The notes under the pieces were generated by a model that searched no databases, was not told the origin of the DNA, and was given only the letters and a program-made list of their open reading frames with translations. The position numbers were made by a program, and so were the translations under genes. Shown piece by piece: positions 11,835 to 22,700 of a stretch of 37,411 nucleotides of DNA (position 1 is the stretch's first letter; each line of letters starts with the position of its first letter). Source of the DNA: Basidiobolus meristosporus CBS 931.73 (Eukaryota > Basidiobolomycota > Basidiobolomycetes > Basidiobolales > Basidiobolaceae). Location of the stretch: contig MCFE01000773.1 in NCBI GenBank assembly GCA_002104905.1, positions 1 to 37,411 on the forward strand, in the 5' to 3' direction.

Positions 11835-11842
11835 ATTTTATA
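11835..11842 (-). promoter_or_regulatory. TATA box of MOT1 copy A
   Basis: TATAAAAT on the minus strand, 49-56 bp upstream of the ATG. Copy B has TATAAAT at the same distance, which supports a functional element. Confidence 0.6.
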
Positions 11843-14098
11843 GACAGCCAGGTGGCCTTTCATGGAGCCAATAGCAGCCCTGGGTCAGCAATTCACAAGA
11901 TCTTCAAGGAATCAGTGTCACAGCATTGAGGTTTCAATGTGTCAATAACGGAAAGGTTACAGAGGTTGGCGCATTTGGAAAAGAATGATCCCAAATGGAG
12001 TGGCCAACCGTGCTGACTTTCTCATGCTGATCAGATCTTTCCCGCGGCCAATTGGTATCCAGGAAAACCATGATCATGGGGTTGAGTACAACAAACCTTA
12101 ATCATGCTTATTTTATTAGAAGCACGTACAGTTGAGTTGACGCCTCAACCCAACAGCACAGGATATGAAAACCCTCTTCGTGGGCATGGCAGACCTAGCA
12201 ATGGGATTACTTGCTGTGAGTCATGGTTCAGATACCACTCCAACTTCATTATTAAGCTTGAAACTGGATTTTTGTTCGTCGAGTACGCATGCTGACCAGG
12301 TGATCTTTTTTCTGCGGCTAGTGCAAACCCCAAATGAGGAATTGGAAGGCCAACCGTGGCTCAACCTTCTCCAAATCCAGGGTTGTGTTCGGCTTGCAGT
12401 CGCGTTGCTCACGAACCAGCCCCTAGAGCCCCAACATGGCCGAAGGAACTGGTCGAAACCAGTAGGTAGCCACGTTTGGTAACATTTCGGATATTTCGAA
12501 CTCCCCTTTTGGCACCATCGCACCGTATTTCTTTGGTGGTGTTTGGTGAGGCCTTGAAGTGATCCCGGCGATTCACAAGCCAAATGGAGTGGGTGCACCA
12601 TCTGTGGAGATGGATTCCATTGTGAGTTAAATCTGCATCCACTCGGGATCTGCCGATATATTCTAGCTACTGGGTTGGAGTGGGGTTGTGGAATCTCAGT
12701 TCTGATAATCTGAGATACAGGCGGTTTATTAAACTACTTTGCACTCACAAACCCTGTAACCTGACCATGACGTGGTCTAATTCCCAATCAGTAGAGTGAA
12801 TGACATGCAGAGTTGATACAAATTCGTTTATTTTGCGAAAGTGTCATCTCGTAGGTTAGCAGTGGATGGGTGTGCGAAAAGAGTTAGTGTTCCAATGTAG
12901 GTCATCATAGTCATCTTACCTGGAATTGAGGAAAGAGGGTGTCAGTATCCAATCAACGGACCACGAGTTATCAATCAATGCCCATACGAATGATACAATC
13001 CATATGAACAAGGTGCCCGGATACCTCACCGGATACCTTCCCAAATACCATCGTATTGTCGCAAGCCTAAACTCTCTGGTTTGCAAGTAATGCGTAGTCG
13101 TGGTGACCTCAATCCATATACGATCATAGTGATTCCTTCTTAATGAGGAATGGCCGAAACCATTGGTGGCTCCAACCTCTCAAATGATGAGTTTCATAAG
13201 GAAGGTTCATTTTTTTCTCGACCAAACGGTCTTAGTCCTCCAATGGAAGCCAAAGATCTGTTCAGTCCCATAGGCATAGCACATTCTACGTACTCGGACA
13301 GATATACTAATGCGTCACATTACGCTGCGATACGATACATAGGTTGGTATAGGACGAGGCAGGCTACATCATAAAGATCTCTGATCAATCAAAAAAAAGC
13401 AGTCGTGACACGAACCCTTTGTCCAGCCTCAATCTAGCATGGTATGCATCAGTACCACTCGGAATGATTTCTCTGGAGGAATGAGCAGTCTGGTCAGGCA
13501 CAGGCTGCTAAAAATGCTTCAAATCGGATGAGAATAGAAAGAGGTCACTTCAGCGGTGGTCTTCCTATAATGAATGAAAGTACATCGCGGTCCTTATCGA
13601 TCACATCTAGCAGATTGGCGGAACCCTTCCAAGATTGAATGAACGGCACACATTCTGCATGAAGCTCGTTGTTGGTGATGCGCCAAAGCAATTCCCAACT
13701 GCGGTTTTGCCTCCGAAACCAGTTTCTTTCGCTAACAACGGTTACTGTCCCCATCGACCTAGAAAACACTCCATTATCTAGAACCCTTCCACCCGGTGCT
13801 GATCTGATCTGCATGGGCTCTTTTTGCTCGTTCCAGACTGAAATCAATGTCCACCAGCCGCTGAGTCCTCAATAAACCCACCGCCCAAATTGGGTAGACT
13901 TGATAAAGGCTTCCCTTGATACTCGACAAATATCACCTGGCATTAGAAGTGCCAGATATGATAGGTTGGTGGTTTATTTGTATGCTATTCATGGATAGTA
14001 AGTATCAAGAAAATGTCGGAGGGGTAGGTGTTGAGATAAATATACCGGTTAAAAATTTACAATGCTATGGTGAAGGGTTTCTGCTTCCACTATGTCAC
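11843..14098. other. Gene-poor spacer between the two MOT1 genes
   Basis: No convincing gene is seen. The stretch 11941-12060, upstream of copy A, aligns imperfectly with 15721-15840 upstream of copy B: both contain GAAAGGTTA, AATGAT.CCAA and ATCAGATCT in the same order. A third, weaker echo with the same CATGCTGA.CAG...GCGGC pattern lies near 12287-12330. Open frames on both strands between 12100 and 12650 overlap each other and show no domain. Confidence 0.55.
13545..13847 (-). CDS. Possible small hypothetical ORF
   Basis: An uninterrupted frame of 100 codons, rich in Trp, Arg and Asn (for example ENGVFSRS-like and RNWFRRQNRSWELLWRI segments), with no family I recognise. It sits alone in the MOT1 spacer, ending about 550 bp before the 3' end region of copy B. 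No splice partners or regulatory signals single it out. It could well be chance. Confidence 0.15.
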   Translation of the reverse strand: MISVWNEQKEPMQIRSAPGGRVLDNGVFSRSMGTVTVVSERNWFRRQNRSWELLWRITNNELHAECVPFIQSWKGSANLLDVIDKDRDVLSFIIGRPPLK

Positions 14099-15604
14099 TC
14101 ATTGCTTCAGTGTTTGGCATTGTATCTCCTTCCCAGTGGTGGTGTGTTCACCACCTGGCATCGCAACAACACACTGCTCGTTTGTGTTACCCTGATCAGT
14201 CTTCGTCTCCACGGTGGATCCTGAATGCTCGAACTCGACCCCACGACGACGGGCATCCAGCCAGAGGCAGATGTAGGCAACAATTCCGGACACAAAGCCA
14301 ACACCGTCATTTTTGAAGGTCATGAGCATACCACCGGACACCAACACAATCAAGAAGTTGCGGTTCCTGGTGGCTTGGGAGTCGCCGGGCTTGCTGAAGT
14401 TGCGTGCGGCCATGGCCAGTTCCAAGCCACTGACGAACAGCATCACCCCGAGGAATGACTTGGGGAAGTATTGGAGAAGGCCAAGGAACGAGCCACCAAG
14501 GATGAATCCGATCAGCATCTTGCAGATCCCCAGGAACAGAATGCTCACTTCACTGCGTGCACCGAAGCGGTACTGGCCAGCGAGTCCACCAGAGCCATGA
14601 CAGAATGGCATGCTCCCGAAGAAGCAGCCGGTCAGGTTCATCAGTCCAACACATGTGGCCACGGATGAGGTGGTGGTCTGGTTCTCGGGGAACAGCTCCT
14701 TGATCAACGCCACCAACGCGATCACCGAGTTGAGGGTGGTGAGCGGAAGCTGGCCAAGCCCTGCGTTCAACATCCCTGTCACGAACTCACCCGGAGTTGG
14801 GACAACTGGTTTGGGGTAGTAGAAGCCAGGGGATGGTAGTTGGATGGAGGCGCTCGAGGTGTACACCACGATGATGGCAAAGACCAGGCCAATGACAAAG
14901 ATGATCATGGCGGTGGGAATGCGGCGCTGATGGTACAAGAAGAACACCACACAGAACCACACGATCGCCCACTCATAGTTGTCGTGCCACTTCCAGTTGG
15001 TTCCACCCCAGGGTGTCTCGATCTTGAACAGGAGATCGGTGCCGGCCTTGGTCATCAGGGTGATTCCTGTGCCCATCTGAATGCCCCGGACCACGGCATG
15101 CGGCGTGTACTTGTTCACCAGGTGGATGGTGCGTGTCAGGCCCAGGAACAGGACCACTCCACTCACGAACATGCCGGCACCCATGATCTCACCCATGCTC
15201 ATCTTGCTAGCCAGGGCAATGGCTCCGATTGCTGTGCAAGTCAAGAAGGAGTACAGGATAGGGAGAGAGAGCGAGAGCGAGAGAGAGAGAGAGAGAGAGA
15301 GAGAAGAGAAATGGTTAATACACTGAAGAGCATATGTATCCGGAGTCGCCCAAAGAGTGAACTGTCAGGAGGAACACCTACTTTTCATGGGCTGAACACA
15401 CATCGGAATGCCAAACTTGAGACCGGTAATGATATTCCACAAGCCACCGAAGATCAAGGAGGAGGTGAGGGAGACCTGACCGGACAGAGAGAGGGACACC
15501 ATCAAGGGGACCAGAGTACCCAAGTCACCCAAACTTCCACTGATCTCGGCGAGGGTGAAGTTTTCTTTGTAATGCGCAAGCTTTCTTCTGATGTAGCTAC
15601 TCAT
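14099..15604 (-). CDS. MOT1: MOT1-family molybdate transporter, copy B
   Basis: Exon 1 (15382-15604) and exon 2 (14099-15231), separated by a 150 nt intron, give 451 residues ending in TGA, with the same splice phase and exon lengths as copy A. By eye, exon 2 differs from copy A at only 9 of 1133 positions. The distal part of exon 1 and most of the intron also match. Identity then drops sharply in the first 16 or so codons (MSSYIRRKLAHYKEN against MSNCIKRKLAHYRKN) and directly after the stop codon. The longer frame starting at 15655 adds an upstream MPHHTLP... segment that copy A lacks and that overlaps the TATA box, so the ATG at 15604 is preferred. The role is as for copy A. Confidence 0.88.
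15262..15306. repeat. Interrupted (GA)n microsatellite in the intron of MOT1 copy B
   Basis: A GA run with two GCGA interruptions, about 45 bases long. It is longer than in copy A and accounts for most of the 16 nt difference in intron length between the two genes. Confidence 0.95.
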
Positions 15605-15653
15605 TTTGAGTGTAGAGAAGAGAGTACACAAGGAGGGTAGGGTATGGTGAGGC

Positions 15654-15660
15654 ATTTATA
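15654..15660 (-). promoter_or_regulatory. TATA box of MOT1 copy B
   Basis: TATAAAT on the minus strand, 50-56 bp upstream of the ATG, the same spacing as in copy A. Confidence 0.6.
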
Positions 15661-16852
15661 GTTGATGCAGACTGGCTTTTTTCCTTCTCAATCATCATTC
15701 GAAGCTGTAACTGAATTAGGCTGTCACATGGAGAAAGGTTATTCTAGCAAGTTTAGAGATTAATGATGCCAAGTCGGGTAGTCTGGTGTGCCTACTTTCG
15801 CAAGCAAATCAGATCTATTCCCATTCCAAATTTGGATCCGGTTGGTTGATGTAGACGAAGAGGATCGAGCTTAGCCACTCCACCTAGCATTGGATCAGCT
15901 GTTTGTGGTTGTACCTCAGCTATGAACCCAACTATACTTCCCCTACCAGTGAGTTATCCTGTGTGGAAGAGGGATTTTTCATAAGGGTGGTAGATCTTCC
16001 GATGCGTTTGATCTGTACTGAATCTGTTGGTCACCGACTTCCTTGTATGGTGCGCTGTGCCACCTGGGAGTAAAAACAACATCCCGAGCATTCCCGGCCC
16101 CTGGGAGTGTATTGTATATCCTGATTCTGGGTCGGATAGAGCCACGTACAGTACGGGATTTGGGAGTCACCACTCGGAATGAGAAAGAGCAAAAAAACCC
16201 TCATAAAAGATGCCATGATTTTGCGAGATGGGCCACAAGAACCTCTGGGCCTGGTTCAGCGGATCCCTGGACCCGTATCATAACCTAGGGGGTGGAAGGG
16301 TCTAGGCCAGACAAATCTACATGGAAAATATTCTAAATGCGCACTAAACTGGCTTTGCGATGTCAAGATCGGCGTACCGTTAGCCCCGGGACATATATGG
16401 AAGGAAGCCAATGGAAATACGCGTTTGGAAAGGATCTGATCCATGCAACAATTACCAAGTTGCATCCTTAGTGTTCCAGCCTGCACAAATGCTGGATATT
16501 TCTGATCGTAGATAACCGAGGTATAGATCATTTGATTTGATTCACCGACCACTCACTTGATATTAATTCACAAGATCACTGGTTTCCAAATGGATTTGGC
16601 TTTAAAACTCACATTTCCCACTTCTTATGGAATCATGCTTAACTTGGATTATAGGCAAGGTATATTTGTCTTCTTAGTAACCATCTTTTGAGCATTTACT
16701 TCCCCTTTGGAATTCCTTGACTAAGGCTAGGCTACTGGTGGCCCTGTGAAAAATCTGATACTTGGAGCTCATTTGATAATCTGCTGGCATTCATCTGGTA
16801 CTTTTACCTCAAATTTCTAATTGTAGATTGTTGTGGAGGTAGCGAGAAGTCA
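15661..16852. other. Upstream region of MOT1 copy B, no gene seen
   Basis: It contains the promoter-proximal block shared with copy A (15721-15840). I see no coding region with domain content. Open frames at 15954-16288 overlap on both strands and look like noise. The region ends at the truncated LTR of the first copia element. Confidence 0.5.
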
Positions 16853-17118
16853 ACCAATTCCTTGTTGGGATTTACTTAGAATATTCTCACCAACACATCA
16901 ATGACCCAGAACATGAAAATTCTCAAAGTTGTCCAAACAGCCCCAAATTTTGCACACATGTTCTTGGGACATTCGTTAGCCTATTTGACATGTTTGTTAT
17001 GCCAAAACCATGTAAAAGTATAAATACTACTTTTACATTCAATAAATCATTAAGTGAAAACCACATAATCCACTTGTCCTCCCAAATCACTTCCAATATC
17101 TCCAAGACTCTTACAACA
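16853..17118 (+). repeat. Left LTR of copia copy 1, 5'-truncated
   Basis: It matches the last 265 or so bases of the complete LTR at 26372-26721 and ends CTTACAACA at 17118. The first 85 or so bases are missing. A short TGTTGTGG at 16829-16836 may be what remains of the LTR start after an internal deletion. Confidence 0.8.
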
Positions 17119-17130
17119 GGTTATGAGCCC
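17119..17130 (+). other. Copia primer binding site, half-tRNA iMet type
   Basis: GGTTATGAGCCC starts immediately after the LTR. It is the reverse complement of GGGCTCATAACC, the anticodon-arm sequence of fungal initiator tRNA-Met, not of a tRNA 3' end. Drosophila copia is known to prime from such an internal site with a half tRNA. The same site occurs in copy 2 (23665-23676, minus strand). Confidence 0.7.
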
Positions 17131-17149
17131 CAAGCTGTCACTCTCTGCA

Positions 17150-17995
17150 ATGACTTATACTGCTATTACTGGAATTTTTCCCTCTGCTTAAAAGTTAAAT
17201 GGATCTAACTACCAAGCGTGGAAGGTGAAGATGAAGATGCTGCTACAAGAAAGAGGCCTTTGGGATATTGTCATGGGAGAAGAATGCCCTCCTAAAGATG
17301 TGGGAGAGGAAGCCTTAAAGTACCAGAAGAAAGAACAAAGTGCCTTTAACTGCATTTGCCTTAATGATAAAGACAAATTGCTAATTCAATGCTCAAGAGC
17401 AAAAATGGCAAAGAATGCCTTCCAGGCATTAGAAGACACCTACCAGGGATGCTCTGCTGCTAAGAGAGTATATCTTAGACAAATATTCTTTACTACAAAG
17501 ATGCAGCCAGCAGAAGAAATGAAAAATCTAATTAACAGAATTACCCTACTGGTGGTGAGATGGAGTCTGTGGGTGTACTAACCACTGATGAGGATGTGAT
17601 AGTTACCATCCTGAATAGCCTGGCAGACAAGCCTCAGGGTCTTGTATAAGCCCTAGAGTTTAGAACTGAAGATTTGCCCTTAAATTATGTATAAGGAAGG
17701 CTCCTGGATGAAGAATTAAGAAATTCAAGTACCAATAAGTAGGAAGAAGAAAATGCTTTAATAAGCAATGATAACTTACAAAAGAGGTACTCAAGACCCT
17801 ACAAAGGCAACAGCAACCTGTTTTGCAACTACTGCAAAAGGAAAGGACACACCTCAGACTGGTGTCTCAAAAAGAGAGATAACCAGCAAAAGAAGCCTGA
17901 ATATGGAAATGCAGCAACAACTGATGATAGACTATTCATATCTGCACTAAATATGCCCACAAACAAGGACTCTTAGATGTGGTACATTGACTCTG
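17150..17995 (+). pseudogene. gag of copia copy 1, degenerate
   Basis: Similar along its length to the gag of copy 2. It has the NGSNYQAW-type start region, WKVKMKMLLQERGLWDIV, a UBN2/gag core and a CCHC zinc knuckle (CNYCKRKGHTSDWC). In-frame stops occur at several points: a TAA early, a TAA where copy 2 has a TCA Ser codon, a TAG where copy 2 has AAG, and a TAG where copy 2 has CAG. It cannot make a full Gag. Confidence 0.8.
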
Positions 17996-18976
17996 GAGCT
18001 TATCAACACTTTACACACCAAAAAGAACTTTTTACCCAATATTAAGAAATTCCAATTAGGAAGGTTTTCATGGGTCACAATAGAACACTTGATGCAGTGG
18101 GAGAAGAAACTATCCAAGTAAGCCTTGGAAGCAATGAAAGAAACCATACACTGACCATTAAATATGTACTCTATGTACCAGGAATAGCCAAGAACCTACT
18201 ATCTATAAGCAAGGTCACTGCTGAAGGACTCAGTTTCAGCTTTGACAATTCTGGATGAAGGATCACTGATCAAAATGGTGCCCATATTGCTTTGTGTATC
18301 AGCAATCAGAATCTATACAAGTTGAATTATATTCATCATATCTGGAAGCCAATATAAGTAACTTAAATAAAGGAACACCAATGCTTTGGCACAGGAGATT
18401 TAGGCACATCAATTTTGATTATTTGCCCAAAATGATCAAAGATCAGCTAATTTCCGGAGTAAATATTGATCCCTCAGCTGATTTGGAGCACTCTGAGGCC
18501 TGCATATATGGGTAACAAGCTAGACAACTGCTCAAGAGCTCTGGGTCATTCAAAACTAAGAAAAAACTAGATCCAATTCACTAAGATCTGTGTGGAACTA
18601 TGCAAAATTTATACTTAGGCAGGATGAAGTTTTTAATCCCTTTTATTGATGATAATACAAGATACATGTGGGTCTACTCCATGGAGAGAAAGGAAGAAGC
18701 TCTGTCTAAATTCAGGGAGCTTAAAGCCTTGGTGGAGAGTGAAACTGGTGAACAAATCAAGAAAATATGCTCTGACAATGGTGGAGAATATACCTCAAAA
18801 CTCTTCATCCACTTTTGCAAGCTTAATGGGATAAATCAAGAGACTACTTTACCATACTCCCCACAGCAAAATGGAGTAATAGAACATACAAACAGATCAA
18901 TAATTGATATGCCAAGATCTATGATTCATGATCAAAAATTATCCTATGATTTTTGGGCAGAATCATTTGCTGTTGC
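17996..18976 (+). pseudogene. Protease and integrase part of copia copy 1 pol, degenerate
   Basis: Begins at the aspartic protease region (WYIDSGAYQHFT), then the GAG-pre-integrase finger (LWHRRFRHINF with CEACIYG-like end) and the integrase core with CSDNGGEYTS and YSPQQNGVIE. A TAA follows IYG at 18513-18515, also present in copy 2. Further stops and a frame break occur around 18580. It is cut off by the solo LTR at 18977. Confidence 0.8.
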
Positions 18977-19319
18977 AATAATCTGAGGAGTATTGGAAGT
19001 GATGTGGAGAATTAGAGGACTTATATGTTACTCACATGTAGATTTATTGCTCAAAAGTATGGTATTCATATTTTTGATAAAGTAGAGCAAACAAACATGT
19101 AGAGTTTGTTAAGGAAGGTCCCTAGAATATGTGTGCAAAGCTTGGGGGCTTTTGGATAACTTTGAGAAAGATCATAATCTGGGTACCTGATAATTTGGTG
19201 AACATATTCTAGGTAAATCACAACAAGAAGTTTGGTCAGGACAGAATGCCAATCAAAGAATAAGATCTATGTGACTAAGTCAGCATGGATATTTTGGTGA
19301 CAACTCAATAATTTCAACA
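18977..19319 (-). repeat. Old solo copia LTR inside integrase of copy 1
   Basis: A diverged minus-oriented LTR of the same family, about 343 bp, ending TTTCAACA. It is flanked by GTTGC at 18972-18976 and 19320-19324. It splits the integrase frame between FAVA and the LYTLKN segment. Its divergence and small deletions make it the oldest insertion in this nest. Confidence 0.75.
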
Positions 19320-19344
19320 GTTGCACAGCTGTATACCTTAAAAA

Positions 19345-19692
19345 TGTTGTAAGAGTCTTGGAGATATTGGAAGTGATTGGGAGAACAAGTAGATTATGTG
19401 GTTATCACTTAATAATTTATTGAATGTAAAAGTAGTATTTATACTTTTACCTGGCCTTGGCATTGCAAACACATAGAATAGGCTAAGGAAGGTCCCAAGA
19501 ACATGTGTGCAAAGTTTGGGGCTGTTTGGACAACTTTGAGAATTTTCATGTTCTGGGTACCTGGTATTTTGGTGAAAATATTCCAAGTGAATCCCAACAA
19601 GGAACTTGGTCAGTATTCTCTAGGATTTGAAGGTGATGATCTAAGTTACTTAGCTAGGTAAATATTTGGGTGGAAATATAAATTTTACAACA
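19345..19692 (-). repeat. 3' LTR of copia copy 2
   Basis: 348 bp, begins TGTTGTAAGAG and ends TTTTACAACA on the plus strand. Being minus-oriented, it is the downstream LTR of the element. Confidence 0.92.
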
Positions 19693-19703
19693 CTCCCACT
19701 CAA

Positions 19704-22700
19704 CTAAATGTTCATACTGACTAGTCCTAATTTTGACCTAAGATATTCAAACTTGTCCCTAGCTAATGGTTTGGTAAATATGTCTGCAATCATTTCATCT
19801 GTAGGACAGTAAGCTAAGCTAACTAAGCTATTCCCTATAGCTTCACATATGAAATGATGTCTAATATCTATGTGCTTGGTTTTAGCATGAAAGGTTGGAT
19901 TTCTACCTAAGTATACATCCTTGATTATCTCAAAATAAAGTAATAGGCATTTTTTGACATAGGCCTAAATCTGTAAAAAGTATTCTTAGCCACATTGCTT
20001 CTTTTGTAGCTTCACAGGCTGCCATATACTCTGCCTCTGTGGTGGAAAGTGCTACAGTGGTTGGTTGCTTTCTTGAGTTCCATGAAATTGCTCCTTTACA
20101 GTAAAGAAAGGTGCATCCTGTGGTGGATCTTCTGTCTTCCAAATTTTGTCCCCAATCAGCATCAGAGTATCCCACAGGATCCTGTTCTGAAGCCTTATAA
20201 GTGTATCTTAAGCGGATATCAGCAGTTCCTTTTAGGTATCTAAAAAACCACTTAACTGCTGCAATATGATCAGATCCATAGTTCTGATTATGTTGGCTGA
20301 CAACTCCCACTGAATATGAGATATCTGGACATGTTCCAAGCATGATAGACATCAGACTGCCAACCATAGATTGATAAGGAGGTCAGGGCTCTCAGATGGC
20401 ACCAAGCTCTCTTGACTTGGTTGAGTTTTGACCAAGTTAAGGTTTGTCTCCATTGGCATAGCAGCCAGTTTACAGTCTTCCATTTGGTACTTCTTTAGTA
20501 TATCTTGAATATACTTGGATTGGTTTAGGGTAATAGTCTGGGTACTTCTGTCTATGGAGAACCTAATCCCTAATTAGTAACTAAGTTCTCCTAGATTGGA
20601 CATCTTGAACTCCTTAGATAGGCTGGATTTAGTCTCTTCCAATGTTTCTAGGTTATTGGCGGCTATAATAAGATCATCCACATATAGAGCTAATAGAACT
20701 GGATTTGCTCTATCTGGCTTATAGTATATACTTTAGTCAGCATTACTCCTTTTGAAACTCAAAGATTCCAAATAAGAATCTATCTTGCAATTCCAGGCTA
20801 TTGGTGATTGTTTGAGACCATACAGTGACTTTTTAAGCTTGCAGACCAAATGGGGGTTATCTTGGTCAACAAATCCATCAGGCTGGTCCATATACATGTC
20901 CTCATCAATTTCTCCATTCAAAATGCAGTTTTTACATCCATTTGATGAATAAAAAACTTATATTTGGCTGCAATAGCCAATATTAATATCATGGAATTAA
21001 ACTTGGCTACCAGTGCAAAGGTCTCAGTATAGCCAGGTCCTTTTGCTTGAGAGTATCCTTTGGCTACAAGTCTTGCTTTGTATCTTTCAATTGTACCATC
21101 AGCCTTGTATTTTGTCTCAAAGACCCATCTGCATCCAATTGATTTTTGGTTGATTGGTAATTTGACCAAGTCCCAAGTTTGATTTTCCATCAGAGACTGA
21201 TATTCCTCAGTTGTTGCAGATCTCAAAAACTTTGTCAGAGGGCTATTTAGGGCCTCTTTTACAATCTGGGGTTCATGAATATGGACTGAATAGGCATAGG
21301 CTAAGTTTGTACCCTCATTGATACAGTAATTTGGGCTATTTCTTGTCCAATTGGATCTCCGGGCATTTGATACTGGAATGATCACTTCTGGGATATTCCT
21401 GGGCACTGATTCTGGCTAAACCATGGTTGCAGAGTCCTCTTGAGTGAAAATATTTTCATTGTTTTGCTCTAATTCAACCCTGACAATTGGTGGACTTGTG
21501 GTCAAATTTGGGTCATCATCTGATGTCATTTGTTGTGAAAATTATAATTTTCATCAAGCAACACATCCCTGGACTTGATCAGCTTCTTTGCTTTGGTATT
21601 GTAGAGTCTGTATGCCTTACTCTCATTGCAGTAGCCCAAAAATATGCATTTTACACTTTTTGGCTCAAATTTTGTCTGATTTCCGGCCAGTTTTTTGGCA
21701 TATGCTTTACACCCAAATATTCTGAGATGTTCTGCACTTGGTCTGTATCCATACCATGCTTCAAATGGAGTAGAATCACGAATTATTCTGTTATAACTCC
21801 TATTTTTAAGATATACAGCAGTGGCAACTGATTCCATCCAAAATTCATAGGATGATTTTTGATCATGAATCATAGAACTTGCCATATCCATTATTGATCT
21901 GTTAGCACGTTCTGCTACTTCATTTTGCTGTGGGGAGTATGGTACAGTAGTCTCTTGCCTTTTCCCATGAATTTTGCAGAAGTGGATGGAGAGTTTTGAG
22001 GTAAATTCTCCACCATTCTCAGAGTATATTTTCTTGATTTTTTCACCAGTTTCTCTCTCCACTGTGGCTTTAAACTCCCTGAACTTAGACAGAGCTTCTT
22101 CCTTTCTCTGCATGAAGTAGACCCATGTGTATCTTGTATAATCATCAATAAAAGTGATTAAACACTTTATTCTGCCTAAGGATAAATTTTACATAGGTAC
22201 ACACAGATCTGAGTGAGTTAGATCTAATTTTTCTTAGCTTTGATTAACCCAGAGCTCTTGAGCAGTTGTCTAGCTTGTTACCCATATATGCAGGCTTCAC
22301 AGTGGTCCAAATTAGCAGGGGGATCAACTTTCACTCCAGAAATTAGCTGATCTTTGATCATTTTATGCAAAAAATCAAAATTGATGTGTCCAAATCTCCT
22401 GTGCCAAAGCATTGGTGTTCCTTCATTTAAGTTATTTATATTGGCTTCCAGATATGATGGAATATAAGTCAACTTGTATAGATTCTGATCTCCAATGCCC
22501 AAAGCAATATGGGCACCATTTTGATCAATGATCCTGCTTCCAGAATTGCCAAAACTGAAACTGAGTCCTTCTGCTGTGGCCTTACTTACAGAGAGTAGGT
22601 TCTTGGCTATTTCTGGTACATAGAGTACTTCTTTAAAGGTCAGTGTATGGCTTCCTTCACTGCTTATAAGGTTTACTTGGATAGTTCCTTCTCCCACTGC

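Noticed and set aside
12104-12642. Overlapping open frames on both strands in the MOT1 spacer
   Set aside because: They overlap each other, lack recognisable domains and have no splice structure; chance open frames are likely.
10297-15604. SulP sulfate permeases instead of MOT1
   Set aside because: The proteins are about 450 residues with no C-terminal STAS domain and carry the MOT1-specific QPMK and GAGGLAGQYRFGARS-like blocks.
14840-15640. A 266-codon plus-strand open frame over MOT1 copy B, with an Arg-Glu repeat tract
   Set aside because: It is antisense to the well-supported transporter exons. The Arg-Glu tract is only the (GA)n microsatellite of the intron in translation, and the same shadow exists over copy A (11038-11508).
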